Of a DNA stretch of 64,000 nucleotides, positions 1 through 8,524 are shown in pieces. Below the pieces are notes generated by a model. It worked only from the letters and a program-made list of their open reading frames with translations, ran no database searches and was not told the origin of the DNA. A program made the position numbers and the translations under genes. The stretch comes from Microbacterium sufflavum. Its GTDB lineage: Bacteria; Actinomycetota; Actinomycetes; Actinomycetales; Microbacteriaceae. The first letter of the stretch is position 1. Each line of letters starts with the position of its first letter. The stretch covers positions 2,542,001-2,606,000 of the forward strand of contig NZ_CP078076.1 in assembly GCF_023101165.1 (NCBI RefSeq), in the 5' to 3' direction.

Positions 1-2
1 TC

Positions 3-524
3 TGCCTTCCCGGCGGGTTCGGGACGCTGGACGAGATGTTCGAGCTCCTCACGCTCCAGCAGACGGGGAAGGCGGAGCCGACGCCCATCGTCCTGCTCGA
101 CGAGAAGGGCGGGTCGTTCTGGGAGGGGATGCGTCGCTTCGTCGACGAGCACCTCGCGCCGATGGGCGTGATCTCGGAGGGCGACTTCGATCGGGTCGTG
201 ATCACCGATTCCGTGGAGGCGGCGAGGGCGGAGATCACGGGCTTCTGGCGCAACTACGACTCATTGCGCTGGGTGGGTGACACGCTGGTGCTGCGGCTGC
301 GCGCGGAACCGACCGAGGCCGAGGTGGCGGAACTGAACGACGCGTTCGGCTCGATGCTGTCGGACGGTCGCATCGAGCGGACGCCACCGCTGCCTCCCGA
401 GGCGGCCGACGACGATCGCCTCGACCTGCCGCGTCTGATGCTGCACCTGGATCAGCGCCAGGTCGGAAACCTGTTCCGCCTCATCGGGGCGATCAACGCG
501 CTGCCGTCCGCCCCGACCGCCTGA
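3..524 (+). CDS. LOG-family (TIGR00730-type) Rossmann-fold protein, C-terminal part
   Basis: The reading frame is open from the first bases of the window, so the gene starts upstream and only its C-terminal part is seen. The first visible residues include the PGGFGTLDE signature, the nucleotide-binding and catalytic motif of the LOG/lysine-decarboxylase-like family. Characterised members are phosphoribohydrolases that release cytokinin-type bases or act on nucleoside monophosphates. About 70 residues follow the usual end of the LOG fold; they are rich in Glu, Asp and Leu and match no domain I recognise. It lies about 100 bases upstream of nusA on the same strand. The family assignment is firm; the natural substrate cannot be read from the sequence. 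Confidence 0.85.
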   Translation, partial: CLPGGFGTLDEMFELLTLQQTGKAEPTPIVLLDEKGGSFWEGMRRFVDEHLAPMGVISEGDFDRVVITDSVEAARAEITGFWRNYDSLRWVGDTLVLRLRAEPTEAEVAELNDAFGSMLSDGRIERTPPLPPEAADDDRLDLPRLMLHLDQRQVGNLFRLIGAINALPSAPTA

Positions 525-630
525 CCCGCCCCCGCCCCTGCCGCGCGGCCGGGGTCTCCGACGCACGGTATCGTTGTACGGATGTCGCGCGTGCGATCAG
601 GCGCGACGAGAGCTGAATAGGGAGGCCGTC

Positions 631-1614
631 ATGGACATCGAACTGAGTCTGCTGCGAGGGATCGAGAAGGAGAAGGCGATCCCGTTCGACGAGCTCGTCG
701 CGATCATCGAGCAGGCGATCCTGACCGCGTACTCCAAGCACGTGTCGCCCGAGGGGGCGGCGCCCGAGGGCGTCCGCGTCGAGCTCGACCGTACGACCGG
801 GCACGTCGCCGTGCTGCAGGTCGTCCGCGACGAGGAGGGCGCGGTCATCGGCGAGGAGGACGCGACCCCCGACGACTTCGGGCGCATCGCCGCCTTCGCC
901 GCCAAGCAGGTCATCAGCCAGCGCCTCCGGGACATCGCCGACGACGCCGTGCTGGGCGAGTTCAAGGGGCGTGAGGGCGATATCGTCGCCGGCGTCATCC
1001 AGCAGGGGCCCAACCCGCGGATGATCCACGTCGACCTCGGCTCGGTCGAGGCGATCCTCCCGCCGGAGGAGCAGGTGCCCGGCGAGGAGTACACGCACGG
1101 CTCGCGTCTGCGCGTGTACGTCACGAGCGTCGCCAAGGGGCTCAAGGGGCCGCAGATCACCGTGTCGCGCACCCACCCGGGCCTCGTCCGCAAGCTGTTC
1201 GCGCTCGAGGTGCCGGAGATCGCAGCCGGACTGGTCGAGATCGTCTCGCTCGCGCGGGAGGCCGGTCACCGTACGAAGATCGCCGTGCGCGCGAACGACC
1301 CGTTGATCAACGCGAAGGGCGCGTGCATCGGCGAGCTCGGGCGCCGCGTACGCGCCGTCACGGAGGAACTGTCCGGCGAGAAGATCGACATCGTCGACCA
1401 CGACCCCGACCTCGCGACCTTCGTCGCCCATGCGCTGTCACCGGCGAAGGTCACGAGCTCGTTCGTGCTCGACGCCTCCACCAAGGCGGTCAGGGCGCTC
1501 GTGCCGGACTACCAGTTGTCCCTCGCGATCGGCAAGGAGGGGCAGAACGCCCGCCTCGCCGCCAAGCTGACCGGCGCGAAGATCGACATCCAGCCGGACA
1601 GCGTCCTCGACTGA
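631..1614 (+). CDS. nusA: Transcription termination/antitermination factor NusA
   Basis: NusA binds RNA polymerase and nascent RNA and modulates pausing, termination and antitermination. The product is 327 residues: an N-terminal RNAP-binding domain (about 1-105), an S1 domain (about 110-175), and two KH domains, the second carrying GKEGQNARLAAKLTG near residue 300. It lacks the C-terminal acidic repeats of the E. coli protein, as is usual for Gram-positive NusA. I chose the ATG at 631 because GGGAGG lies 5-10 bases upstream and the protein then begins MDIELSLL; an upstream in-frame ATG at 574 would add 19 unconserved-looking residues. ylxR and infB follow in the classical order. rimP, which normally lies directly upstream, is not there. 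Confidence 0.97.
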   Translation: MDIELSLLRGIEKEKAIPFDELVAIIEQAILTAYSKHVSPEGAAPEGVRVELDRTTGHVAVLQVVRDEEGAVIGEEDATPDDFGRIAAFAAKQVISQRLRDIADDAVLGEFKGREGDIVAGVIQQGPNPRMIHVDLGSVEAILPPEEQVPGEEYTHGSRLRVYVTSVAKGLKGPQITVSRTHPGLVRKLFALEVPEIAAGLVEIVSLAREAGHRTKIAVRANDPLINAKGACIGELGRRVRAVTEELSGEKIDIVDHDPDLATFVAHALSPAKVTSSFVLDASTKAVRALVPDYQLSLAIGKEGQNARLAAKLTGAKIDIQPDSVLD

Positions 1615-1623
1615 TCGGACTCC

Positions 1624-1650
1624 GCGGCCCGCCACGCCCCGGGGCGGGCG
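1624..1650 (+). terminator. GC-rich hairpin between nusA and ylxR
   Basis: The arms GCCCGCC and GGCGGGC can pair just after the nusA stop. There is no T-tract, so this may be an RNA-processing or attenuating hairpin rather than a full terminator. ylxR and infB are expected to be read through from nusA. Confidence 0.35.
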
Positions 1651-1675
1651 AACGCGGACGGAACGCAGGTGTAAG

Positions 1676-1930
1676 ATGGATCCCGTACGAATGTGCGTCG
1701 GTTGTCGCACGCGTGCTCCCCGCTCCGCCCTGCTCAGGGTGGTGAGCCAGAACAACACCCTCGTCCTCGATGAGCGTGCTGTCCTGCCGGGACGAGGCGC
1801 GTGGGTGCATCCGACACAGGAATGCATGGATGCCGCCCTGCGGCGCCGTGCTTTCGGACGTGCACTCCGTGTGTCCGCCACTCTGGACACGCAGACCATC
1901 GAACAGCATCCGCTGAGAACCAAAGGCTGA
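1676..1930 (+). CDS. ylxR: YlxR-family (DUF448) nucleic-acid-binding protein
   Basis: This small basic 84-residue protein has the family's N-terminal signature RMCVGCRTR and the RGAWVHPTQECMDAALRR region that forms its conserved positively charged face. YlxR proteins lie between nusA and infB in most Gram-positive bacteria; they bind RNA or DNA and have been linked to RNase P and to transcriptional control. The position here matches that synteny exactly. The start is the ATG at 1676; no strong Shine-Dalgarno sequence precedes it, so a slightly different start is possible. The family call is firm but the molecular role is unsettled. Confidence 0.9.
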   Translation: MDPVRMCVGCRTRAPRSALLRVVSQNNTLVLDERAVLPGRGAWVHPTQECMDAALRRRAFGRALRVSATLDTQTIEQHPLRTKG

Positions 1931-1983
1931 ACGGCTATGGAAACAAAGTGAACGGCTCGAAATGAGACCCGTCCGCGACTAAT

Positions 1984-2020
1984 GGTCTGCCCTGTCTGGG
2001 CAGACCGACCCAGACAGGAG
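1984..2020 (+). promoter_or_regulatory. Two mutually exclusive hairpins over the infB ribosome-binding site
   Basis: Hairpin A pairs GGTCTGCC (1984-1991) with GGCAGACC (1999-2006), perfect over 8 bp with a 7-base loop. Hairpin B pairs CCTGTCTGGG (1991-2000) with CCCAGACAGG (2009-2018), perfect over 10 bp with an 8-base loop. They share bases 1991 and 1999-2000, so only one can form at a time. Hairpin B pairs the AGG of the AGGAG Shine-Dalgarno (2016-2020) for the GTG start at 2025; hairpin A leaves it free. This has the layout of a translational switch, but that function is inferred. Confidence 0.6.
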
Positions 2021-2024
2021 AATT

Positions 2025-4772
2025 GTGGCTGGTAAACCACGCGTACATGAGATCGCCGCTGAACTCGGCGTCGACAGCAAGGTCGCCCTCGCGAAGCTCA
2101 AGGAGCTCGGCGAGTTCGTGAAGAGCCCGTCGTCGACGGTCGAGCCGCCGGTGGCGCGCAAGCTGCGCGCCGCGATCGAGGCCGACCCGTCGCTCAAGGC
2201 GTCCGGCGAGCCCGCGGCGGCCAAGCCCGGGCCCAAGCCCGCGGCGAAGAGCTCGGCACCGACCCCCGGCCCGAAGCCGGGACCCAAGCCCGGACCCGCG
2301 GCCCCCGCCGCTCCGGCACCCGCCGAGGCTCCCGCCGCCGCACAGGCTCCGGCGGAGAAGGCTCCGGCTCCCGCGGCTCCGGCCAAGCCGTCAGCTCCGG
2401 CTCCGGCCGCCCCGTCGTCGGGTGACGGCAACGCCCCGAAGCCCGGTGCTCCGCGCCCCGGCAACAACCCCTTCTCGTCGGCGCAGGGCATGGGGCAGCG
2501 CCCCGCCGGTCCCCGTCCCGGCAACAACCCCTTCGCCTCGGCGCAGGGCATGGGACAGCGGCCGACCCCCGGCAACATCCCGCGTCCGCAGGCGCCGCGT
2601 CCCGGGGCTCCTCGTCCCGGAGCGCCCCGTCCGGGTTCGCCCCGTCCGGGTGCGCCTCGTGGGGGCCAGGGCGGTCGTCCCGGTGCTCCGTTCCAGCAGC
2701 GCACGGGCGGTCCCGGTCGTCCGGGTGGCGCCGGTGGCGGTCCCGGTGCGGGCCCCCGTCCCGGTGGTGGCTTCGCCGGTCGTCCCGGTGGCGGCGGCGG
2801 TCGCGGTCGCGGCCCCGGTGGCGGCACGGCCGGTGCCTTCGGTAAGGGCGGCGGCAAGAGCAAGCAGCGCAAGTCGCGGCGGGCGAAGCGGCAAGAGTTC
2901 GAGATGCGGAGCGCCCCGGTCGTCGGCGGCGTCAACGTCACGCGCGGCAACGGCGAGACGATCCGCATGCGCCGCGGTGCGTCCATCGCGGACTTCGCCG
3001 ACAAGATCGAGGCACTGACCGGATACACCGTGCAGCCGGGCACGCTCGTGACGATCCTCTTCAACCTCGGCGAGATGGCCACGGCCACCGAGTCGCTGGA
3101 CGAGGCCACGTTCGAGGTCCTGGGTGAGGAGCTGGGCTACAAGGTCCAGATGGTCTCGCCCGAGGACGAGGACAAGGAGCTCCTCGAGGGCTTCGGTCTC
3201 GACCTCGAGAAGGAGCTGGCGGAGGAGAGCGAGGACGACCTCGAGATCCGTCCCCCGGTCGTCACCGTCATGGGTCACGTCGACCACGGTAAGACGCGCC
3301 TTCTCGACGCGATCCGTCAGACGAACGTCATCGAGGGCGAGGCCGGCGGCATCACCCAGCACATCGGTGCGTACCAGGTCTGGACCGAGCACGAGGGCAT
3401 CGAGCGGGCCATCACCTTCATCGACACCCCGGGTCACGAGGCGTTCACCGCCATGCGTGCCCGTGGTGCCCAGGTGACCGATCTCGCGATCCTCGTGGTC
3501 GCGGCCGACGACGGCATCATGCCGCAGACGGTGGAGGCCCTGAACCACGCCCAGGCGGCGAACGTGCCGATCGTGGTCGCGGTCAACAAGGTCGACAAGC
3601 CCGAGGCCAACCCGGCCAAGGTGCGTCAGCAGCTGACCGAATACGGTCTGGTGGCCGAGGAGTACGGCGGCGACGTGATGTTCGTCGACGTGTCGGCTCG
3701 CGCGAACACCGGCATCCAGGACCTCCTGGACGCCGTGCTGCTCACCGCGGACGCCGGTCTCGACCTCACCGCCAACCCGAACAAGGCCGCTCGCGGTGTC
3801 GCCATCGAGGCGAAGCTCGACAAGGGCCGCGGTTCGGTCGCGACGGTGCTGATCCAGTCCGGAACCCTGCGGGTGGGTGACGCGATCGTGGCGGGTACCG
3901 CCTACGGCCGCGTGCGCGCGATGATCGACGAGAACGGCGAGACCGTCGAGGCGGCCGCGCCGTCTCGCCCGGTCCAGGTGCAGGGACTCAACTCCGTGCC
4001 CCGCGCCGGCGACGTCTTCATCGTCACCGAGGAAGACCGCATGGCCCGTCAGATCGCCGAGAAGCGTGAAGCGGTCGAGCGCAACGCCCAGCTGGCCAAG
4101 GCCCGCAAGCGCATCTCGCTCGAGGACTTCACCCGTGCTCTGGAAGAGGGCAAGGTCGAGTCGCTCAACCTCATCATCAAGGGTGACGTCTCCGGTGCCG
4201 TCGAGGCGCTGGAGGAGTCGCTCCTCAAGATCGAGGTCGACGACTCGGTGCAGCTGCGCATCATCCACCGCGGTGTCGGTGCGATCACCGAGTCCGACGT
4301 GAACCTGGCGACGATCGACAACGCGATCATCGTGGGCTTCAACGTCCGCCCCGACACGAAGGCGCGCGAGCGCGCCTCCCGTGAGGGCGTGGACATCCGC
4401 TTCTACTCCGTCATCTACAACGCGATCGACGAGATCGAGAGCTCGCTCAAGGGCATGCTCAAGCCGGAGTACGAAGAGGTCCAGTCGGGTGTCGCCGAGA
4501 TCCGCGAGGTGTTCCGCTCCTCGAAGTTCGGCAACATCGCCGGTGTCATCGTGCGGTCGGGAACGATCACGCGCAACGCGAAGGCCCGCGTCATCCGCGA
4601 CGGCGTCGTCATCGCCGATGGCCTGGCCATCGAGTCGCTGCGCCGGTTCAAGGACGACGTCACCGAGGTGCGCACCGACTACGAAGCCGGTATCGGCCTC
4701 GGCAAGTACAACGACATCCAGATCGGCGACGAGATCGAGACCACCGAGATGGTCGAGAAGCCTCGCGGCTGA
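2025..4772 (+). CDS. infB: Translation initiation factor IF-2
   Basis: IF-2 is the GTPase that brings initiator fMet-tRNA to the 30S subunit and drives subunit joining. The 915-residue protein has an IF2_N domain at residues 1-50 and a long Pro/Ala/Gly-rich linker (about 55-290) ending in a Lys/Arg-rich stretch. A second short N-region and the G domain follow, with GHVDHGKT at 417-424, DTPGH near 472 and NKVD near 521; then come the elongation-factor-like beta domains and the C-terminal fMet-tRNA-binding domain. The GTG at 2025 is chosen because AGGAG ends five bases upstream and it yields the family N-terminus [11 protein letters not shown]. The linker contains a 20-residue tandem repeat. 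The Shine-Dalgarno lies inside an alternative-hairpin region. Confidence 0.98.
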   Translation: MAGKPRVHEIAAELGVDSKVALAKLKELGEFVKSPSSTVEPPVARKLRAAIEADPSLKASGEPAAAKPGPKPAAKSSAPTPGPKPGPKPGPAAPAAPAPAEAPAAAQAPAEKAPAPAAPAKPSAPAPAAPSSGDGNAPKPGAPRPGNNPFSSAQGMGQRPAGPRPGNNPFASAQGMGQRPTPGNIPRPQAPRPGAPRPGAPRPGSPRPGAPRGGQGGRPGAPFQQRTGGPGRPGGAGGGPGAGPRPGGGFAGRPGGGGGRGRGPGGGTAGAFGKGGGKSKQRKSRRAKRQEFEMRSAPVVGGVNVTRGNGETIRMRRGASIADFADKIEALTGYTVQPGTLVTILFNLGEMATATESLDEATFEVLGEELGYKVQMVSPEDEDKELLEGFGLDLEKELAEESEDDLEIRPPVVTVMGHVDHGKTRLLDAIRQTNVIEGEAGGITQHIGAYQVWTEHEGIERAITFIDTPGHEAFTAMRARGAQVTDLAILVVAADDGIMPQTVEALNHAQAANVPIVVAVNKVDKPEANPAKVRQQLTEYGLVAEEYGGDVMFVDVSARANTGIQDLLDAVLLTADAGLDLTANPNKAARGVAIEAKLDKGRGSVATVLIQSGTLRVGDAIVAGTAYGRVRAMIDENGETVEAAAPSRPVQVQGLNSVPRAGDVFIVTEEDRMARQIAEKREAVERNAQLAKARKRISLEDFTRALEEGKVESLNLIIKGDVSGAVEALEESLLKIEVDDSVQLRIIHRGVGAITESDVNLATIDNAIIVGFNVRPDTKARERASREGVDIRFYSVIYNAIDEIESSLKGMLKPEYEEVQSGVAEIREVFRSSKFGNIAGVIVRSGTITRNAKARVIRDGVVIADGLAIESLRRFKDDVTEVRTDYEAGIGLGKYNDIQIGDEIETTEMVEKPRG
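2455..2574 (+). repeat. 60-bp tandem repeat inside infB linker
   Basis: Bases 2461-2500 and 2521-2560 match at 37 of 40 positions with a 60-base period, encoding two copies of PGNNPF(S/A)SAQGMGQRP. Immediately downstream, [16 protein letters not shown] repeats continue. The linker is a natural site for length variation between strains. Confidence 0.85.
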
Positions 4773-4784
4773 TCGGGTTCGATA

Positions 4785-4822
4785 CCTTCGGGCGGGGATG
4801 CTGAGGCGTCCCCGCCCGAAGG
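4785..4822 (+). terminator. Strong hairpin between infB and rbfA
   Basis: Bases 4785-4798 and 4809-4822 form a perfect 14-bp inverted repeat with a 10-base loop. It follows the infB stop by 12 bases and precedes the rbfA start by 19. No T-run follows, so it may be a partial terminator or an mRNA-stability hairpin that lowers rbfA relative to infB. Confidence 0.65.
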
Positions 4823-4841
4823 CCTCTGAAGGGAAAGAGCT

Positions 4842-5267
4842 ATGGCAGGCGAACGACAGGCACGACTCGCGGACCGCATCCGTGTGATCCTCGCCGAGCG
4901 TCTCGAGAAGGGTCTGCGCGACCCGCGGCTCGGGTTCGTGACCATCACCGATGTCCGCGTGAGCGGAGACCTGCAGCACGCCTCGGTGTTCTACACGGTC
5001 CTCGGCTCGGAGGAGGAGCGCATCGCGAGCGGTGCCGCCCTGACCTCGGCGACGGGCATGCTGCGCAGCGAGGTCGGCCGACAGCTGAGCACGCGTCTCG
5101 TGCCGACGCTCGAGTTCATCCCGGACGCGCTCCCGGAGAACGCCGATCACATCACGGCGCTGCTGCGTGAGGCGCAGGAGCGGGACGCCGAGGTCGCGAA
5201 GCTCGCCTCCTCTGCCTCCCCGGCCGGCGACGCCGACCCGTACCGTTCGGGGGACGACGAGGACTGA
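4842..5267 (+). CDS. rbfA: 30S ribosome-binding factor RbfA
   Basis: RbfA binds the 30S subunit late in assembly, helps process the 5' end of 16S rRNA, and is needed at low temperature. The 141-residue product begins ADRIRVILAERLEKGLRDPRLG and carries the single KH-like fold seen in the family (VTITDVRVSGDLQHASVFYTV), with an Asp/Glu-rich tail ending in DDED. The ATG at 4842 follows GAAGGGAAAG. Its place directly after infB is the conserved bacterial order. Length and motifs are normal. Confidence 0.96.
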   Translation: MAGERQARLADRIRVILAERLEKGLRDPRLGFVTITDVRVSGDLQHASVFYTVLGSEEERIASGAALTSATGMLRSEVGRQLSTRLVPTLEFIPDALPENADHITALLREAQERDAEVAKLASSASPAGDADPYRSGDDED

Positions 5268-5372
5268 TCCGTTTGATACCCTCGGGTCCGCGGGGATGAC
5301 ATCCGATGGACCTGGGGGATCGGCATTCCAGCGACGGTATCGAGCGACGGCGGTGTCGTCGCGCCCGCGATC

Positions 5373-7508
5373 GTGGAGCTGCTGCTCCGCGATCTTCTCG
5401 CGCGCGAACTGGTCTGCGCGCCGCACGTGGTGGCGCGACTGGCCGCGCGTCTCGCCGCCGATCCGCCGAGCGTCGTCGAGGTCGCGGAGCGGCTGACGCC
5501 GGACCAGCGGCTGGGACGGCGCGCGCTGCCCTCACCCCTGCCCCTGACGCCCGCGGTCGAGCGTGCCTTCGCGGAGCTCGAGCTCTCGGAGCGTGACCGC
5601 ACCCTGCTGCTCGCGCAGACACTGCGCAGCGGCGACGACCTCGGCACCCTGGTCGCGTTCGACGGCCGGTCGGTGCGGGAGCTGGCGGCCTCCCCGGTCG
5701 GCGCACTGCTCGTGATCCATGCGGGCCGGGTGCGACTGTCCGACCCGCGCCACTCGGTGTGGATTCAGGCGCTGTCGACCTCGGCGCGGACGGCGGAGGT
5801 GCATTCCCGGCTGGCGGGACTGCACGCCGCCCTCGGCGATGAGGACGCAGCGGCGTGGCATCGGGCGCGCGCGTCGTTGACCGGCGATCCCGCGGCCGCA
5901 CGGACGCTGGTCGGTGCGGCGCGGAGACTGCTCAGCGCCGGACGGGAGGAGCGCGCGCTGGCTCTCGCCCGGGAGGCCGCGGCGCACGTGTCGGGCCACC
6001 GGCGGGACGGGGCGATGCTGCTCGCCGGACTCGCGGCCGTCGGCGCGGGGCTCGCCGGGGATGCCGTGCACGATCTCGGCAGCCTGTATCCCCGCGCGTC
6101 GGCGCGGCTCCGGGGACGGGCACTCGGGGGACTGCTGGTGGCGCAGACGTTCGTGCTGGGCGCGGTGCCGGATGTCGATCCCGCGCTGTTCCGACCGCGG
6201 AGCGCGAAGGGTCGGGCGGCGTGGCGCGACTGGACGAGAGCGGCCGGGCTCGCGGCGCTGCTGTGCGCGGAACGAGGAGACCGGGCCCCGATGCGCCTGT
6301 GGCTCGACGCGGTGCGCGAGGGAGCCGCGGTCGTCGGGGCCGAGACCGACCTGCGGGAGCCCGTCGTCGCCCTGTGCTGGCTTCTCGCGGGGGACAGCGA
6401 GGTCGGCGATGGAGAGGGTGAGGGGCCGCTGTGCGGAACCCTGCTCCGGGCGCTCCGACTCGCGGCTCGCGGTGACATCGAGCAGGGGCTGCGCCTGCTG
6501 CGCGACGACTCGCCCCTGGCCGATCTCGCACCGGACCATCTGGTGCCGGGGCTCGAGCGCAGTCCGCTCGTGCGCGCCTATCGGGCGGTGGCCGAGACGC
6601 TGCTGCTGGTGTGGCGTGGTGACATCGGCGCGGCGCGGGAGCGGCTGCTCCGCGCCGCGGTCGAGCTCCCGGTCGCGCTTCCGTTCGCGGGACTGGGGGT
6701 CGTCCTCGCGCGGCGGCTCGATCTCGCCGTGCGGGGGGAGATCGGACCGGTCGCCCACGCCCTCACGGCCGTGCTTCCGGTGGGGGGAGGCGTCGACGGG
6801 TTGGTCGACCGCGCGATCGAGGCCTTCCTGGCGGGCGCGGTGGATGCGGCGGGGGCGGCGGTGGAGCTCTGGCGCGACGGCGGGGCTCCGGAGCCGGTGC
6901 TCGGTGTTCCCGGGCTCGAGGAGGTGGCTGTCGCGGCGCAGGTGCAGCGCGCGGCGTCCGGGCCCGTCACACCTCCGGATCTCGCGGTGGCACGCGACCT
7001 CCGGGTGCGCCTCCTGGCCGCGTCGGCCGGGAGCTGGCCGTCGGAGCGGGACGACGTGCGGGAGACGGCGCGCACGCTGCGCTCCCCGTTCGCGCGGGCG
7101 CGCGTCGAGCTCGTGCTGGGTCTGCAGCACGCGGTCCGTGACGACCATCTCGCCGCACGGATGCACCTGCAGCGGGCGGAGCGGCTGTTCGAGGCGGCGG
7201 GTGCGGACGCGTGGGCGCGGGCGGCCAGGGACAGGATCGATCGGCTCGACACGACGGCGGCGCAGCTCGTCCCCGCGCCGGAGCGGCTCTCGGTGTGCCG
7301 CAGCGTGTGGAGGCGGCGGCTCACCGCCCGTGAGCTCGACGTCGCGATGCTGGCCGTTCGTGGCGCCGGCAACCGCGAGATCGGTCGAGAGCTGAGCGTG
7401 TCGGTGCGGACCGTGGAGGTGCACCTCGGGCGCGTGTTCGCGAAGCTGGAGGTGCGCAACCGTGTCGAGCTCACGGCTCTCGCCCACCGCACCGAGCGTC
7501 ACCTCTGA
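5373..7508 (+). CDS. LuxR-type transcriptional regulator, large, lacking the ATPase domain
   Basis: The 711-residue product ends in a LuxR/FixJ helix-turn-helix (about 650-705) with LTARELDVAMLAVRG, NREIGRELSVSVRTVEVHLG and VFAKLEVRNRVEL. The rest is an Ala/Leu/Arg-rich alpha-helical region, probably TPR-like. It resembles the middle of LAL-family regulators (LuxR proteins with an N-terminal P-loop ATPase), but there is no Walker A motif and the protein begins where the ATPase would end. I use the GTG at 5373; it has no clear Shine-Dalgarno, so the start is uncertain. It is convergent with mutY, seven bases apart. No ligand or target can be inferred. Confidence 0.75.
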   Translation: MELLLRDLLARELVCAPHVVARLAARLAADPPSVVEVAERLTPDQRLGRRALPSPLPLTPAVERAFAELELSERDRTLLLAQTLRSGDDLGTLVAFDGRSVRELAASPVGALLVIHAGRVRLSDPRHSVWIQALSTSARTAEVHSRLAGLHAALGDEDAAAWHRARASLTGDPAAARTLVGAARRLLSAGREERALALAREAAAHVSGHRRDGAMLLAGLAAVGAGLAGDAVHDLGSLYPRASARLRGRALGGLLVAQTFVLGAVPDVDPALFRPRSAKGRAAWRDWTRAAGLAALLCAERGDRAPMRLWLDAVREGAAVVGAETDLREPVVALCWLLAGDSEVGDGEGEGPLCGTLLRALRLAARGDIEQGLRLLRDDSPLADLAPDHLVPGLERSPLVRAYRAVAETLLLVWRGDIGAARERLLRAAVELPVALPFAGLGVVLARRLDLAVRGEIGPVAHALTAVLPVGGGVDGLVDRAIEAFLAGAVDAAGAAVELWRDGGAPEPVLGVPGLEEVAVAAQVQRAASGPVTPPDLAVARDLRVRLLAASAGSWPSERDDVRETARTLRSPFARARVELVLGLQHAVRDDHLAARMHLQRAERLFEAAGADAWARAARDRIDRLDTTAAQLVPAPERLSVCRSVWRRRLTARELDVAMLAVRGAGNREIGRELSVSVRTVEVHLGRVFAKLEVRNRVELTALAHRTERHL

Positions 7509-7515
7509 TCCGGGG

Positions 7516-8412
7516 TCACCGGGGGAGCGTGAGCCCTTCGCCGTCGGTCTCGGCGAGGCCGTCCGCGATGAGGGAGTCGATCGCCCGGTCGCGCTGTCGG
7601 GCGTCGGGCCACTCCGGGATCACCGCGGCCAGGGGGACGGCGTCGGGGGCGGCGTCGCGGAGGAGGCGCAGCACCGTGCCGCGGGCCTGACGGTCCGATC
7701 CCTCGTAGGCGGCCTGGCGGCGTCGAGCGTCGCCGGTGTCCGGTCGACCGGCCGCCAGCCAGGCGCACTGCTCGGCGATCGGGCACACCTCGCAGCGCGG
7801 TGCCCGAGCCGTGCAGATCGTGGCGCCCAGCTCCATGGTCGCCGCGTTGAAGAGCGCGGCCTCCACGTCGTCGTCCGGCAGCAGCGCGTCCATGAGGGCG
7901 AGGTCGCGCCGGGACGGCGGCGCCGGGTGTGCGCGCCCCTCGACCGCCCTGGCCAGCACGCGTCGCGTGTTGGTGTCGACGACCGGGTACCGATCACCGT
8001 ACGAGAACACCGCGACCGCTCGTGCCGTGTAGTCGCCGATGCCGGAGAGGGCCAGGAGCGCGTCGACGTCACGCGGCACGACACCTCCGTGCCGCTCGAC
8101 GACCTCGATCGCGGCGCGGTGGAGCCACAGGGCACGGCGCGGGTAGCCGAGGTTGGCCCACTGCTGCACGACCTCGGCGGTCGTCGCCTCGGCCATCGCC
8201 GCGGGGGTCGGCCACCGCGTCAGCCAGGCGTCCAGATGCGGGATGACCCGGGTGGCGGGGGTCTGCTGCAGCATGAACTCGCTGACCAGCACGCCCCAGG
8301 CGCCGAAGCCGTCGTGGAACTCGCGGCGCCGCCACGGCAGGTCGCGGGCGGCCGATCGATACCATGACGTCAGGTTCGGCATCGTCGTGGGGGAGGACGG
8401 CGGAACGGGCAC
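7516..8412 (-). CDS. mutY: A/G-specific adenine DNA glycosylase MutY
   Basis: MutY removes adenine mispaired with 8-oxoguanine. The product of about 298 residues has the HhH-GPD fold: EFMLQQT carries the catalytic Glu, LSGIGDYTARAV is the helix-hairpin-helix, and VDTNTRRVLAR carries the catalytic Asp. A [4Fe-4S] loop with C-x6-C-x2-C-x5-C spacing (CTARAPRCEVCPIAEQC) follows. The C-terminal NUDIX-like 8-oxoG recognition domain of E. coli MutY is absent, replaced by an 80-residue winged-helix-like tail. The GTG at 8412 is supported by a -10 hexamer exactly six bases upstream, which would give a leaderless transcript; an internal ATG ten codons later is the alternative. It is divergent from truB. 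Confidence 0.93.
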   Translation of the reverse strand: MPVPPSSPTTMPNLTSWYRSAARDLPWRRREFHDGFGAWGVLVSEFMLQQTPATRVIPHLDAWLTRWPTPAAMAEATTAEVVQQWANLGYPRRALWLHRAAIEVVERHGGVVPRDVDALLALSGIGDYTARAVAVFSYGDRYPVVDTNTRRVLARAVEGRAHPAPPSRRDLALMDALLPDDDVEAALFNAATMELGATICTARAPRCEVCPIAEQCAWLAAGRPDTGDARRRQAAYEGSDRQARGTVLRLLRDAAPDAVPLAAVIPEWPDARQRDRAIDSLIADGLAETDGEGLTLPR

Positions 8413-8424
8413 CCCGCCAGCCTA
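8413..8424 (-). promoter_or_regulatory. mutY -10 element abutting the GTG start
   Basis: On the minus strand TAGGCT (8424-8419) is followed by six bases and the GTG at 8412, so transcription should start on the start codon. No convincing -35 hexamer is visible. Confidence 0.65.
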
Positions 8425-8512
8425 GGCGAGCGGGATCGGGACGACCGGGCCGAGGGCAGGAGCCGTCGCACGAGGTGCGCGGCTGACGCACGGACGGCGC
8501 ACCACGCGTCGG

Positions 8513-8524
8513 TAGGCTGGAGGG
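8513..8524 (+). promoter_or_regulatory. truB -10 element abutting the ATG start
   Basis: TAGGCT at 8513-8518, then six bases (GGAGGG), then ATG at 8525. The purine-rich spacer touches the ATG and is too close to act as a Shine-Dalgarno, favouring leaderless initiation. Confidence 0.65.

Noticed and set aside
2391..5426. Very long open frames on the strand opposite infB and elsewhere (for example 2391-5426 and 5532-7502, minus strand)
   Set aside because: They are antisense shadows caused by high GC and strong third-position bias; their translations are Arg/His/Asp-rich, match no family, and overlap well-supported genes.
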